Shown: positions 1 through 13,289 of the stretch, piece by piece
Position numbering within the stretch: position 1 is the stretch's first letter
How the letters are laid out: every line of letters begins with the position of its first letter
From: Ambrosia x helenae
Lineage: Eukaryota > Streptophyta > Magnoliopsida > Asterales > Asteraceae
NCBI GenBank assembly: GCA_030844895.1
Contig: CM061233.1
Span: 48,823,937 to 48,887,936 of the forward strand
Reading direction: 5' to 3'
Length of the DNA: 64,000 nucleotides
Made by a program: the position numbers and the translations under genes
Notes under the pieces: model-generated
Databases searched by the model: none
Told to the model about the DNA's origin: nothing
The model's input: the letters and a program-made list of their open reading frames with translations, nothing else

Positions 1-426
1 GGTAGTGTCTTTATTCCGAGGGAACCAAGAGTGAATCAAACGACAAGTTATCACATCATCAAGTCAATCCAACAATTGTAGCAATACGTTCACGGTGCAA
101 TACGATAGTAGAAATAACATGACATGACAACAACACATCCACGGACACATCAACAAGGGAACACCGCACAGGAACAACACGACGACAAAGAAGCATGACA
201 ACAAGGCAACACCGCAACATGGACCGCATGACACAGAGAAATACGACAACAAGGCTACACCACTGCAGGAGCAGCACAACAACAGGAATGCACCGTCGAC
301 AGTGAAACGCAACCGCATGGATATGCAGTCGGCAAAACTGTGCAACTACAAGAATGCACAATCGTTGGGGGTAACACCACAATATGAATTCACGACAGCA
401 GAACGACACGCAACCTAGCGAGTCCA

Positions 427-1571
427 CTATACATAACTACAAGAAGCTCTATTACGGTGAGCACGCACCCCGGTGCGCTTCAGCTCACTTATGGTGATAG
501 AATCCTTATTCATATCCTCAGCCACAAACCTATACTCCATAGGCTCATTAGTAGGAACGATTGGATCACCAAAGGCATCCGTCATCACAACAGAGATGGG
601 AACAATGGGTTCCACATAATTTAGTAGACTTATCAGGCCGACATCGTCCTTAGGGAGAACGACTGTATGCTCGATATAAGTCACTCGAATAATAGCAACT
701 GTATCATTGACAGGCTCATCCATACCTGAGAACCATCGCCAACATTAGTCTTGGCAGGAGCCAGGGGATGATAACGAGTGGTTCAACGAAAACCTCAAAG
801 AGAATGGAGTTAACAGGAACGAACTCCATCGTGACACAACCATGGTCATAGCGGCTTGGCAAGGGTCTTATAGACGTCTATGTCAATGACAGTGATCTTA
901 GTAGGAGCCTTCGAAACAACAACAACATCAAACTTGACAAGAGCCATAGAAACATCCTTAACACGCTCAGTATGAGCTACACTCTCAGCAACGATGACAT
1001 GATTCGCTTGGGCCATAGAACAACGATGGCAGCAACAACAGCAGGCTCAGCAGAAACCTTAGACCCGTCGTAGCTATTAGATGTGTGGTAAATAGTATCC
1101 ATAGGGCCTAGAAACCAACCAACATCTTTTCCAGTATCAAAACATTGGTCACGACAAGAATAGTAGAGGTAGAAGGATCATGATTTATCGAGACACCACG
1201 ATAAAATAAAACGATACAGACTCTGGCAATTCAACCGAGTCATCCTTCTCATTAGGGTCCTCTTGCATGTTATTTTGGTCCTAACACCGATAGTCATCAA
1301 CTGAAATGCCTCTCCGTTACCTAAGCAAGGCCAGTAAACTTTTCCTTCATGACAGGCCACACATGGAGAGTATCGAAATATGACAAGAGATTAGACAAGT
1401 CACATTGTCCATGACGAATGGATCTCGCAACCTTAGTTTATAAAACACCGTGACAAAGGGACGCAACGTCTCAATATCTATGGGGATTGATGGAAAACAC
1501 TTCGCATCAATTGCCACCCCAAATAAACAACCAGTCTCGTCGTCCTGACGAGGGTAGCGGACGTTCAACAT
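427..1571 (-). other. Short unassigned open frames in the internal domain
   Basis: Three minus-strand open frames can be read: 427-723 (98 codons), 846-1016 (57 codons, starting MAQANHVIV) and 1347-1571 (74 codons; its frame stays open some way upstream of the ATG). The first is broken in the sister copy by a one-base insertion near 11050. The last recurs intact at 11828-12052. I recognise no protein family. Presence in both copies reflects the duplication, not selection. They may be decayed gag or captured host sequence. Confidence 0.25.
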
Positions 1572-1862
1572 TGCAACATGAGCAATGGAATTGCCGTCCC
1601 ATGGGTAAGTTTAGTTGACAGAATAACATGACCACTTCCAGTAGTCCGTTATTTGATTTTCGAGGGGAATTTCAATGTCAGCCAGAGCGTTCCGTGACAC
1701 TTGACAATTACGAGTCACACGCTTTACGATTTCGGCTCCCGAAATGTGGTTTCACTCCCCGAGTATTATGACGGATTCAGACGCAAAACGCACGTCGTGA
1801 TCCTATATTCAATATATATGTATGTCTCCATATATATTAACTGACTTGGGTAAAATTATCTC

Positions 1863-2808
1863 CGACTCGACTCACTTTACCATATAACTACTTTCCCATT
1901 AAGTAGTCATACTAGGATCTTGTCAGTCGAGATTTCATTTTTCCCGTAATCGACTCGACTCACCTTTCCATATATTTATTTTCCCATTAAATAAATATAC
2001 TATGACCTTGTCGATTCGATATTACATTTCTCAACCATCAACTCGACTCACCTTACCGTATAATTATTTTCCCATTAAATAATTATATTAGGATCTCGTC
2101 GATTTGACATTTCGTTTTACCACCATCGACTCGACTCACTTTACCGTATAATTATTTTCCCATTAAATAATTATACTAGGATCTTGTCGACTCGACACTA
2201 CATTTTACAATCATCGACTCGACTCACTTTACCGTATAATTATTTTCCCATTAAATAATTATACTAGGGTCTTGTCGATTCGACATTGTATTTTACGACC
2301 ATCGACTCGACTCACTTTACCGTATAATTATTTTCCCATTAAATAATTATACTAGGGTCTTGTCGATTCGACGTTGTATTTTACGACCATCGACTCGACT
2401 CACTTTACCGTATAATTATTTTCCCATTAAATAATTATACTAGGGTCTTGTCGGTCGATATTTCGTTTTCGGCACCCGACCCGGCTCACCTTACCATATA
2501 TTTATTTTCCCATTAAATAAATATACTAGGATCTTGCCGATCGATATTTCATTTTCAACACCCGACTCGGCTCACTTTACCATATATTTATTTTCCCATT
2601 AAATAGATATACTAGGATCTTGCCGATCGATAATTCATTTTCAACACCCGACTCGGCTCACTTTACCATATATTTATTTTCCCATTAAATAAATATACTA
2701 GGATCTTGCCGATCGATAATTCATTTTCAACACCCGACTCGGCTCACTTTACCATATATTTATTTTCCCATTAAATAAATATACTAGGATCTTGCCGATT
2801 CGACATTG
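1863..2808. repeat. Satellite array, 11 units of 86-88 bp, each with a hairpin
   Basis: Units begin (CGACTCGACTCAC or a variant) at 1863, 1951, 2039, 2127, 2215, 2303, 2391, 2477, 2563, 2649 and 2735. The first seven steps are 88 or 86 bp and the later ones 86 bp. Every unit holds an inverted repeat around the loop TCCCAT. The arms differ between unit classes but remain complementary: ACTACTT/AAGTAGT in unit 1, ATAATTATTT/AAATAATTAT in units 3-7, and TATATTTATTT/AAATAAATATA in unit 2 and most of units 8-11. Unit 9 has one mismatch. Confidence 0.92.
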
Positions 2809-4047
2809 TTGATTTAGACGGGGGCTATCATGCCTTTTAGATAAGATGATCAAGCCTATTAACTCAGCAAGGACGATTTTGCCCTCCAATAGGGGAAGGA
2901 ACGCCTGACCCTCGAAGACAACTTGGGCATGTGTTAGATCAAGAATGACTTACTCACAGTGATAATATAGCAGCACACGGGCAACTAATCTCAATACTAA
3001 TCCACACAGGGTCCCGTGCTCCAAAACGCACTGGTTTTGCAGGGACGCACCCTCGGTCTTCACTGGGTTCCACGTTTAGCATTCCACGCATCGTACCAAG
3101 CATTCATCTCTTCGGTAGGCAGTGCGTCCGCGTACGTCCACTCCGTTGAAGAACTTTGTGCGGAGGCACTGAACCCCTATACAAGGAAGCTTTCATCTCC
3201 TGTCCCTATCCGATGCGAGGGTTTACGTCAGATTACTCATATGAAGTAGACGTTCGAGCTCTTCCGTGTTCGTATCTTAGAGGTAATGCTAAAGAAAGCT
3301 CATTCAGTTTGCGAGGATCGAAATCAAGGGATATCAACAAGACCTCCCTTTTAGCCCGTTGGCCAATCAAACTCTAAGACTGACCCTACAGTACAAGAAT
3401 AGACAAGGCAAGGAGTGATCACCAATCCCAGCCCTAGCGCCCACCAAGGTTACCGTGCACCACAAGTTATTATTACGTGTGCACCCGCAATGATAATCGG
3501 CGTTGCCAGGTAATTTTGGTGCCCGCTAGTTCCGAGCTTCCTGATCCAAAACAAAGATTTCACACAATAAGAGACCTAGACTAGCTTCGCCTTCACAACA
3601 TCAGCAACACGACAACGTCCACTAGCACGATAAAGGTTAGCCCTTCCGATCATCCCGTCCGCAGGTAAGCGGGTGAGTTCGTCGTAGTCCACCGCTTGTC
3701 CTTCCCGCTTGTCGATGTCGGTAACCGATGCAAAAGTGCGGACTAAAGTGAAGTGTGAGACGATATCCTTACAGGCAAGCTATCTGTACTACTTATATGC
3801 ATCAACTAGCACTAGTTAGAAAATCGGATCTCTACACAATTTAAGCATTCATATCCTTATTTTCTAACATTTTATATATTGACACACATGGCTAGTCGGT
3901 AGGAATTTCCCCTTGTACAATCCATGTACCATGTTCTTTCTTTTCTAAAAATATTTTGTTGTGTTTTATTTTTTTTGAAAACTTCGTTTTCGAGCCAAAA
4001 CCGGTTATAGTCTAGATTTTTCAAAAATACTAGTTCGCTATAACCTT

Positions 4048-4060
4048 GGCTCTGATACCA
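4048..4060 (-). promoter_or_regulatory. Primer-binding site (initiator tRNA-Met type)
   Basis: The minus strand reads TGGTATCAGAGCC, four bases after the LTR end at 4065. This is the standard plant PBS complementary to the initiator tRNA-Met 3' end. It sets both the orientation of the element and the inner boundary of the LTR. Confidence 0.93.
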
Positions 4061-4433
4061 CTTCTGTCACACCACGCCAATGGCGGAAACACGTGGCGCG
4101 ACGCTCGAAAGCATATCAAAGTCAAGATTAACACAAACTATATTTAATTAGAAAAGATCATTATATTAAGATGTCGGGAAGGAATACCTGGTTTCAAACA
4201 TTACTTAAAACCACAAACATTAAGTTTTAAAGTGGGGCGTTTCCGTTTATGTCCCAACCCGATGGTAACAATAGATGAAACCCCCAACCAGTGTCCGACA
4301 TCCCAAATTCCACCGTACTAGCCGCATACCTGTTCAGCACTTAGTTACCTGAAAGATATGTTTAAAAAGACGTCAATATATAAAATATTGGTGAGTTCAC
4401 AGGTTTTAGTTTCGTAAATACGACATTTTACAT

Positions 4434-4512
4434 CCTGTGCAAATCCAGCAAATTTTTACATCCTGTGCAAATCCAGCACATTTTTACATCCTGTGCAATC
4501 CAGCACATTTTG
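4434..4512. repeat. Three copies of a 28-29 bp direct repeat inside the LTR
   Basis: The word ACATCCTGTGCAAATCCAGC recurs three times with A/T-rich spacers. The third copy lacks two bases. The same array is in the other LTR at about 14932-15011. Confidence 0.85.
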
Positions 4513-6637
4513 TGGCCTTTGTACGGAGTAGCTAGCTCCTACAAACTATGATGATAAGCAATCCCCTGAGTCCCATAACCAAACCAAGACTAATAAATAT
4601 GCCCCGCTCCAAGTCGTTTCTCGGAACCAACGACTTAAGTTCAGAATACGTGCACCTCTTGTCTTTACCGGGTTGACGCTATCAACCAGAGGTGGGCCTC
4701 GTCAGGCACCAATAGTACTATCCAAATATTCCTTTGGTTTCATTTACCTGAATTAATGGTTACAGTAGCGAGGACCCAACCCCGAGTGGCGACCAAAAAC
4801 TCAAGTACTCATCATGCCACTTACCACATTTTAACCTTTGAAAACATTTCAATATGTGATAATTTTTGACAAACATATCTTTCCCCCAGTTAAAACAGTA
4901 AAATGGGGCCGTGAAACTCACCTTAATTTCCATGCTTAGCTAGCAAATAAAACCCAAAGCTTTGACCGACTTCCTCGTGCCCTATTTACCAATAAAGGAC
5001 ACCTTAAAGTCTATCATATATATAGCCTAGCTTATTTTCCGGTTAAAAGATAGTTTATTCAACTATCTTGACTCGTGTGTACTAACCCGAGTCTTTAAGT
5101 GTTTTAACTCGACGAACCGATCGTGACTTATCATAATTCATGAGTTCACATACGACATAGTACCCAAGTCGCGCACCTGTTACTATTCGTGTGTAAACCA
5201 TGTTGGACTAATGCCACGAAACGTATAACTCATCCCGAGTCATAGCTTGTCTCGTAAACCAGATAATATGATCGTCTTGTATAATTATTTTCGGAAAATA
5301 TACCTTGCGGAAATATAATATAGTTATTAAAATCCGTTTAATAACATTTGTTATTTCTTTTCACAAAATCCGAGTGTTTTAAGTGCTTTCAAAACATTAC
5401 TTTCAAATAATTTTTCCCCAATAAGTTAAGCGTCTACGTATTTCAAATCCGTACATTTAACAATGTTTTGGTTACCAAAAACCATTGAAGTTGACACAAT
5501 TGACGCTTGACAAAACTATATATATTTGTTTTGCTAATATTGTTCATGATCGACTATTATTGTTTCCAATACTCTTCGTTAAAATATCACGATTTTGTAT
5601 CAAATTAGTCTTGTCAAACACTTGAAAATAGTTAATAAAGACGCACCACAATAACGCCTTTGCGCTTCGGATTTTATAAAAATTTTGGCAGAGTTTCCTC
5701 TGTTTTTGTACAAACCAGACAACACAAGTTGTCTACAATTTCCCAAAATCAACACCTAAACACATGACGACCATCATTTATCCGCAATTCTATTAAACGA
5801 GACACTTATGCGTTTCGATAACTTATACAAAAAATACCACTTATTTATATAAATATATATAACAATATATATAGTATATAGTCCAAAATCAACACAAAGT
5901 CACGCTTTTAGTATATACAACATCAATTTATACTTTTCGTTAGTATACACCGGTTCGTTTCGCGAGTTAAAGATACTTGTTCGTATTGATATATTTATAA
6001 ATATATATATTTATAAATGTTTCGCAAAGTAAATACGTGATTAATTATTTATACCGAAGTTACACGCGCGTATCCTGCGGCCGCCTCGTATGCCGCGTTG
6101 GCTGAATCGCTTGACCGAGTTGACCCGTTGACTGGGTTTGACCAGGGAACCCAGGTTTGACCAACATGTAACCGCGACCGGAGACCCGAGCAGAGTCAGA
6201 TCTGACCCGCGACTCGAGCCCAAAACTCCTCAGCCCCGGACCAGATCCGAACAGAGTTAAATCCCTCTTGAACCGAGACCCGAACCAAGAACCTTAACCG
6301 GATATAACTCGGACTGAACCACACACAAACTGAGACTCAAGGACCCGGGTCTTGGCCCAAACATCCACCAAAACCCGACCAGAAGCACCTCAAACCACCA
6401 CAACTGGAAACAACCCCCACTAAAACCATCCACAACCTGCCACATCCCGTCGCTAACCACCACAAACCACCTCAGCCATCGTCACCGTCATTTCCGGCCT
6501 AAACACCCACCAAAAGCTAGCCATCGGACCTCCACAATCACGAACCACCATACCCGAACCATCGTGTCAGCACCATACCACAACCATCTTCACGATCGGA
6601 CAAGAAAACCTCACCTTCTTCGTCTTAGTAGGCCCCA

Positions 6638-6889
6638 TCACCACCGTCTTCTGCGGCCACCCAAAACAACCACCTCTGTGCTGCTGTTCCTGCCCGTTTT
6701 CGGGCTCCAGAACCACCACGTCGCCGCCACCAAGGGATGTGGTGGTCGGCCGGCTGCTGTCACAGATGGAGGAGAGGGAGATCGGCAGAGAGGGGAGGAG
6801 ATCGAAGAGAGAGAGTAGAGAGAGAGGGTTTTAGAGAGAGAGTAGAGAGAGAGAGGGTTGGCGGCAGATGGAAATGAAGAAGAAGGCAT
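6638..6889 (-). other. 83-codon open frame in the LTR leader
   Basis: An open frame starts about 10 bases downstream of the TATA-like box (6906-6899) on the minus strand, so a transcript would carry it near its 5' end. The predicted peptide is rich in Ser, Pro and Leu because it is read through a (CTCTCTCTA)n tract. It is conserved at 17123-17374. No family is recognised. It may be only a by-product of the CT-rich leader. Confidence 0.3.
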
Positions 6890-6898
6890 GGATGAGAT

Positions 6899-6906
6899 CT
6901 TTTATA
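6899..6906 (-). promoter_or_regulatory. TATA box of the LTR (copy at 4065-7583)
   Basis: The minus strand reads TATAAAAG about 680 bp into the LTR, followed by a pyrimidine-rich leader of the CTCTCTCTA type. Position and context fit the U3/R boundary, leaving an unusually long R-U5 of about 2.8 kb. Confidence 0.6.
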
Positions 6907-7583
6907 CCTAGGGTTTGTGTTAGGTAGGGTACACCGCGAATTCGAACCCGTTTTAACGTCTTAAGGCTCGTTTTGTATTTAGGGTTAATAACTTATCACG
7001 AAAACTAGTCGGTTTTGTTCGAAATTAAAAACATAACCAAACCGAGCAATTTAAATGTTATTTTCGTAACTCGACGCGTGAAAAACGGAACACGCGTTAA
7101 AATCGCGTTAATCGGTTCGGTTGTGTTATCCTTCATTTAAATGATCCGATAACTTTCGAAATTCAACCGATAACATTATTTATAATAAATAATTATTCCG
7201 GAAGTTCGGTAACGGTTAAAGCCACGCGTTTCGACGTTCGAATCCCACGTCAGTTCCTCTCCGCGTTTCTCCAAAACGCTGCGTTTTTGACCGTTTACCG
7301 CGCCGATTTCACATTCGATCGCATCGATAGTAAATACGTGTCGTATTTTCATAGAATAAGCTTATGTTATTCCAGTTTGACAAATTTTTGCTGATGTCAG
7401 TTCGTTACGTTAAACACGCGAAGTCTTTCTTTAAAGGCATCAAGGCTTCAACGAACTTTCAAAAGGACATCGTAGGACTCATATTAGCTCAACTAACCAT
7501 AATTAACCTTAAACCATGTTAATTATTTCTAAAACATGATTAGAATCACGTTAATCGTTGTACGAAATTTGCCGGTTGTCACA

Positions 7584-7596
7584 TTCTCCCCCCGTT
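7584..7596 (-). promoter_or_regulatory. Polypurine tract
   Basis: The minus strand reads ACGGGGGGAGAA directly before the LTR start TGTGACAACC. It is preceded by the CCGGGACGGAATTC block that typically ends plant gypsy internal domains. Confidence 0.85.
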
Positions 7597-10500
7597 AAGA
7601 GAATTCCGTCCCGGAATTCAGTTCAAGTCATCCGTTACATTAGTATCCTTGAACAGGGCGGGATGTTTGCAACTCACACGATTACCCCTTTTCTTCGTGA
7701 ACTCCAGTTCACGCTTAGCGTCCTAACGAACACAATGTCATGAGTCGGCTACGGCCGAGCTCTTGGGTATCGCAATCCGGCACAAATATCGGTTTTCCCG
7801 AAATAGTAGAGCTTTGCGTCAACCTGAATCCTGTCGGTTGAGGAATTGACAATGCTTCCTCAAGCCAGAACTGCGGGATTCGTCGAGAGTCCCACTAAGC
7901 TCTTGCGATAGTTCGAGCTTGTTCGTTGCAAGGCCAATTTTAACTGACATATCCGAGTCACTGGAGTACTAAGCGAAGTCACTCCCTCACCGTTTTCGTG
8001 CTTAACAACACCCTTTCAGAGTATAACACTCAACAAAGTCCTATACCGATTTGAAGTTCCTAAGGCTAACTCCTTGTTAGTACAACTTCCCGATCGGTTT
8101 GGCCACTTATTCAAGCAGATTTGAATCTACCAGATTCGTTGGTCATCTCTTGAACTCAAGCCAGATCATGTGTATATTCTCTATCTGTCATTCAATGTAC
8201 TAGAGACGTACACATATGCACTCCAGAGGACTTCGAGCAGTGCACCCCGAACACTAGGGTGTTAATTCCTATCACATAGGAAATTCTGGCGATGAGGTAC
8301 ACGAGTTTGATTTGTCACCGACACTAATCGTATCACACAGGACACTTCCGTCCAGGACAATAATTCATTCGTTCGAGAATGGTAATCCATACTCATCTCA
8401 AATTGAGTATCCCAGACTAGCGTTCAAAGTTTGGCACACCCTGGGGCAGTATAACTACTAAAATCCAATGTTATGAACGTTGGCATCTAGTGTCTAGCCA
8501 CGACCCTCCAAGAGTATAGGTGGCTATCCGTATGCCTCATATTATAACTACAAACGAGTAGGGGAATGAGAAGGTTCCAAACAGCAATCGATCATTACCT
8601 GTGTCCCATCACACTCCACCGGACACTTCAGGCGACAAGACCATTAGGTTTGCTCGTTCGAATTCCACTAATCGGGTGATCTTACCAGATCACAACGCAG
8701 TCGACATTCTCGAGGATGCTCTAGGTTGTTTATAGTAGCGGATGGTAATCCTGTGTCCTCACATGGACCGAAATCCACTATACACCAACATATAACCTTT
8801 TCGTATGAGCGATTGTGGTTAGCGTTACTAGGACGCCTAATATGGACTGATGGAGGTCGAAAATTTTTGCGTCACTTTCACCCCTCAGTTCCCCAGACAG
8901 TAGACGATGTATATTCAACATACGCCGTACAATTCCACAATACACGAGAATTTAAGCCGACTAAAACACAATTGTCTAGAGGCTCGCATCACCTCATCAC
9001 ATTGGTCAACATAAGGATGATGTATATGAATCATCATAATATGGTTGCCGTAACAAACAGAGGATAGGGTCTCGACAACATCTCAACACGTTGGCTTTCC
9101 TCGAGACGGTAAGCAGAGCATTGGTAACTACCCAAAACAAGGGTACCCAGTGCTTGTCCTGCTATATGTGCCTCACGAGCACTGGTGTCCTATCGTTATT
9201 AGCAACCTAGTAAGTCAATTCTGAACAACACAGGACACTTTCCCTCGAATTGACTATCCGATCCTATGCAGTGATCTGAGTGAAAGGAGTCCTAAAACTG
9301 GAATTCCTCACTCGCCGAATATTCCATCTTTCGGGATCTTTCGAGGTAAGAGGTGAAATTGAGTCATAGATGAATGCATCTGGCATAGATCTCACGTTTG
9401 GGCTTGACGGCTTCATGCGCCAAATTCGTTACTTAAAACAACAAACGACCGAGATCGCCCTACAAGAAGTAGTCTTGAGCCTTCCAATAAGGCATCCCAT
9501 TCAACGACTCAGGTAGTCACACGCATGGGTGCAACATGTAAGCTTTCGAGCTCATCTTGGTTAGTCAGGTACTAAACGCACTGACCTGGCAGCTCATATT
9601 ACTTTGGTGTCTCCAACAGTGCCTGTCAATGACAGGGGATTTTGCTCTAGCGCGAGCAATGCTACTGAAAAATAACTGGGAACACCCGTATCGACCCAAG
9701 GTCGAAAGGGTTCCACTATCCCAAGAATCTACGCACGACACCAAGACAAGATAGACCTACTATCAGAAGAATAGCAACATTTCCCAAACGGTTGAATCGA
9801 TCATCCATCTCAACACGGTAGGGTAGTACCCTTATAGAGTAGACAATGTTACACGCCCTTCTAGACTCAGGGTTTCATAAGACCTCTGAATCATGTACCA
9901 GGGACTCCACCAATGCACACGCTGTGGGTGGGTCCACACTGTTATTCCTGTAGTCATCAGCATGACACGTTGGCAGGTATGATGTTAAACAATCCACTGG
10001 GATGAGCAATAATAAATTGAGTCTTTCAACTCTTACTAGCCCAAAGGTATGGGTCATAATATCGCTCACATTTACTCGATACCTTCAAGTTCGAGATGTA
10101 CTCGAAATCCCTTATCACGAAGACGAGCCTCACCCCGTCGTGTGTGGATCATGGGATTTCCTTTCGACATGATTCGAGAGTGGTTAGTCGACCGAAATGC
10201 ACGTAAAAGGTTAAGACTGGACATGGCGTCACTGATGCCTTAGATTTTGAAGAGGTAATGCTCACGAAACTCGCGGGCATATAAAGAGGTCGACACATGA
10301 TTCGGTCAATTACTGAAACTACCACGAGATTCGAACTTTAGGGAGGTACATGTGCTAACACGAGGACTAGAGTGTCTTAGTATGACTACTGGAAAGTCCG
10401 TTAGACACCCGAATTCCCACATTATCGATGGCGTCACTACACAACCATTCAGCAACATAACAACGGTTACGTGGGTTTGGGGTAGTGTCTTTATTCCGAG

Positions 10501-12343
10501 GGAACCAAGAGTGAATCAAACGACAAGTTATCACATCATCAAGTCAATCCAACAATTGTAGCAATACGTTCACGGTGCAATACGATAGTAGAAATAACAT
10601 GACATGACAACAACACATCCACGGACACATCAACAAGGGAACACCGCACAGGAACAACACGACGACAAAGAAGCATGACAACAAGGCAACACCGCAACAT
10701 GGACCGCATGACACAGAGAAATACGACAACAAGGCTACACCACTGCAGGAGCAGCACAACAACAGGAATGCACCGTCGACAGTGAAACGCAACCGCATGG
10801 ATATGCAGTCGGCAAAACTGTGCATCTACAAGAATGCACAATCGTTGGGGGTAACACCACAATATGAATTCACGACAGCAGAACGACACGCAACCTAGCG
10901 AGTCCACTATACATAACTACAAGAAGCTCTATTACGGTGAGCACGCACCCCGGTGCGCTTCAGCTCACTTATGGTGATAGAATCCTTATTCATATCCTCA
11001 GCCACAAACCTATACTCCATAGGCTCATTAGTAGGAACGATTGGATCACCCAAAGGCATCCGTCATCACAACAGAGATGGGAACAATGGGTTCCACATAA
11101 TTTAGTAGACTTATCAGGCCGACATCGTCCTTAGGGAGAACGACTGTATGCTCGATATAAGTCACTCGAATAATAGCAACTGTATCATTGACAGGCTCAT
11201 CCATACCTGAGAACCATCGCCAACATTAGTCTTGGCAGGAGCCAGGGGATGATAACGAGTGGTTCAACGAAAACCTCAAAGAAAATGGAGTTAACAGGAA
11301 CGAACTCCATCGTGACACAACCATGGTCATAGCGACTTGGCAAGGGTCTTATAGACGTCTATGTCAATGACAGTGATCTTAGTAGGAGCCTTCGAAACAA
11401 CAACAACATCAAACTTGACAAGAGCCATAGAAACATCCTTAACACGCTCAGTATGAGCTACACTCTCAGCAACGATGACATGATTCGCTTGGGCCATAGA
11501 ACAACGATGGCAGCAACAACAGCAGGCTCAGCAGAAACCTTAGACCCGTCGTAGCTATTAGATGTGTGGTAAATAGTATCCATAGGGCCTAGAAACCAAC
11601 CAACATCTTTTCCAGTATCAAAACATTGGTCACAACAAGAATAGTAGAGGTAGAAGGATCATGATTTATCGAGACACCACGATAAAATAAAACGATACAG
11701 ACTCTGGAAATTCAACCGAGTCATCCTTCTCATTAGGGTCCTCTTGCATGTTATTTTGGTCCTAACACCGATAGTCATCAACTGAAATGCCTCTCCGTTA
11801 CCTAAGCAAGGCCAGTGAACTTTTCCTTCATGACAGGCCACACATGGAGAGTATCGAAATATGACAAGAGATTAGACAAGTCACATTGTCCATGACGAAT
11901 GGATCTCGCAACCTTAGTTTATAAAACACCGTGACAAAGGGACGCAACGTCTCAATATCTATGGGGATTGATGGAAAACACTTCGCATCAATTGCCACCC
12001 CAAATAAACAACCAGTCTCGTCGTCCTGACGAGGGTAGCGGACGTTCAACATTGCAACATGAGCAATGGAATTGCCGTCCCATGGGTAAGTTTAGTTGAC
12101 AGAATAACATGACCACTTCCAGTAGTCCGTTATTTGATTTTCGAGGGGAATTTCAATGTCAGCCAGAGCGTTCCGTGACACTTGACAATTACGAGTCACA
12201 CGCTTTACGATTTCGGCTCCCGAAATGTGGTTTCACTCCCCGAGTATTATGACGGATTCAGACGCAAAACGCACGTCGTGATCCTATATTCAATATATAT
12301 GTATGTCTCCATATATATTAACTGACTTGGGTAAAATTATCTC

Positions 12344-13289
12344 CGACTCGACTCACTTTACCATATAACTACTTTCCCATTAAGTAGTCATACTAGGATC
12401 TTGTCAGTCGAGATTTCATTTTTCCCGTAATCGACTCGACTCACCTTTCCATATATTTATTTTCCCATTAAATAAATATACTATGACCTTGTCGATTCGA
12501 TATTACATTTCTCAACCATCAACTCGACTCACCTTACCGTATAATTATTTTCCCATTAAATAATTATACTAGGATCTTGTCGATTTGACATTTCGTTTTA
12601 CCACCATCGACTCGACTCACCTTACCGTATAATTATTTTCCCATTAAATAATTATACTAGGATCTTGTCGACTCGACACTACATTTTACAATCATCGACT
12701 CGACTCACTTTACCGTATAATTATTTTCCCATTAAATAATTATACTAGGGTCTTGTCGATTCGACATTGTATTTTACGACCATCGACTCGACTCACTTTA
12801 CCATATAATTATTTTCCCATTAAATAATTATACTAGGGTCTTGTCGATTCGACGTTGTATTTTACGACCGTCGACTCGACTCACTTTACCGTATAATTAT
12901 TTTCCCATTAAATAATTATACTAGGGTCTTGTCGGTCGATATTTCGTTTTCGGCACCCGACCCGGCTCACCTTACCATATATTTATTTTCCCATTAAATA
13001 AATATACTAGGATCTTGCCGATCGATATTTCATTTTCAACACCCGACTCGGCTCACTTTACCATATATTTATTTTCCCATTAAATAGATATACTAGGATC
13101 TTGCCGATCGATAATTCATTTTCAACACCCGACTCGGCTCACTTTACCATATATTTATTTTCCCATTAAATAAATATACTAGGATCTTGCCGATCGATAA
13201 TTCATTTTCAACACCCGACTCGGCTCACTTTACCATATATTTATTTTCCCATTAAATAAATATACTAGGATCTTGCCGATTCGACATTG
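12344..13289. repeat. Second copy of the 11-unit hairpin satellite
   Basis: It has the same eleven units and order as 1863-2808, with starts at 12344, 12432, 12520, 12608, 12696, 12784, 12872, 12958, 13044, 13130 and 13216. Only a few point differences separate the arrays, so the array expanded before the element was duplicated. Confidence 0.92.

Larger units (their letters stand above)
1..4064 (-). mobile_element. Second internal domain of the tandem array (partial)
   Basis: It starts on the minus strand just after the LTR ending at 4065 and is cut by the window edge. It is nearly identical to 10481-14565. Small differences include one extra base in the other copy near 11050, one near 13293, and a longer T-rich run near 14450. 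It contains the PBS at 4048-4060 and the satellite at 1863-2808, and only short open frames on the minus strand. No known retroelement protein was recognised. Confidence 0.85.
4065..7583 (-). repeat. LTR of the tandem array, 3519 bp
   Basis: On the minus strand it runs from TGTGACAACCGG (7583) to GTGTGACA (4065), with TG...CA ends. It is flanked by a PPT on its 5' side and a PBS on its 3' side, which is possible only for an LTR shared between two internal domains. By eye it differs from 14566-18068 at roughly 20 positions, plus a 17-bp segment near 6115 that is absent from the other copy, so the copies are recent. A TATA-like box lies at 6906-6899. Confidence 0.92.

Noticed and set aside
1863..2808. 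CRISPR-like array
   Set aside because: Whole units are repeated with no unique spacers, in a plant retroelement. It is a satellite.
3016..3377. Plus-strand open frames repeated at 13498-13859
   Set aside because: They are antisense to the element's direction and kept in both copies only because the DNA is duplicated. No motif was recognised.
4048..4060. GGCTCTGATACCA as part of a tRNA gene
   Set aside because: No cloverleaf around it. Position next to an LTR end and reverse-complement reading make it a primer-binding site.
8726..9067. 113-codon plus-strand open frame in the array's internal domain
   Set aside because: Single copy, antisense to the element, no recognisable domain. Chance frame.
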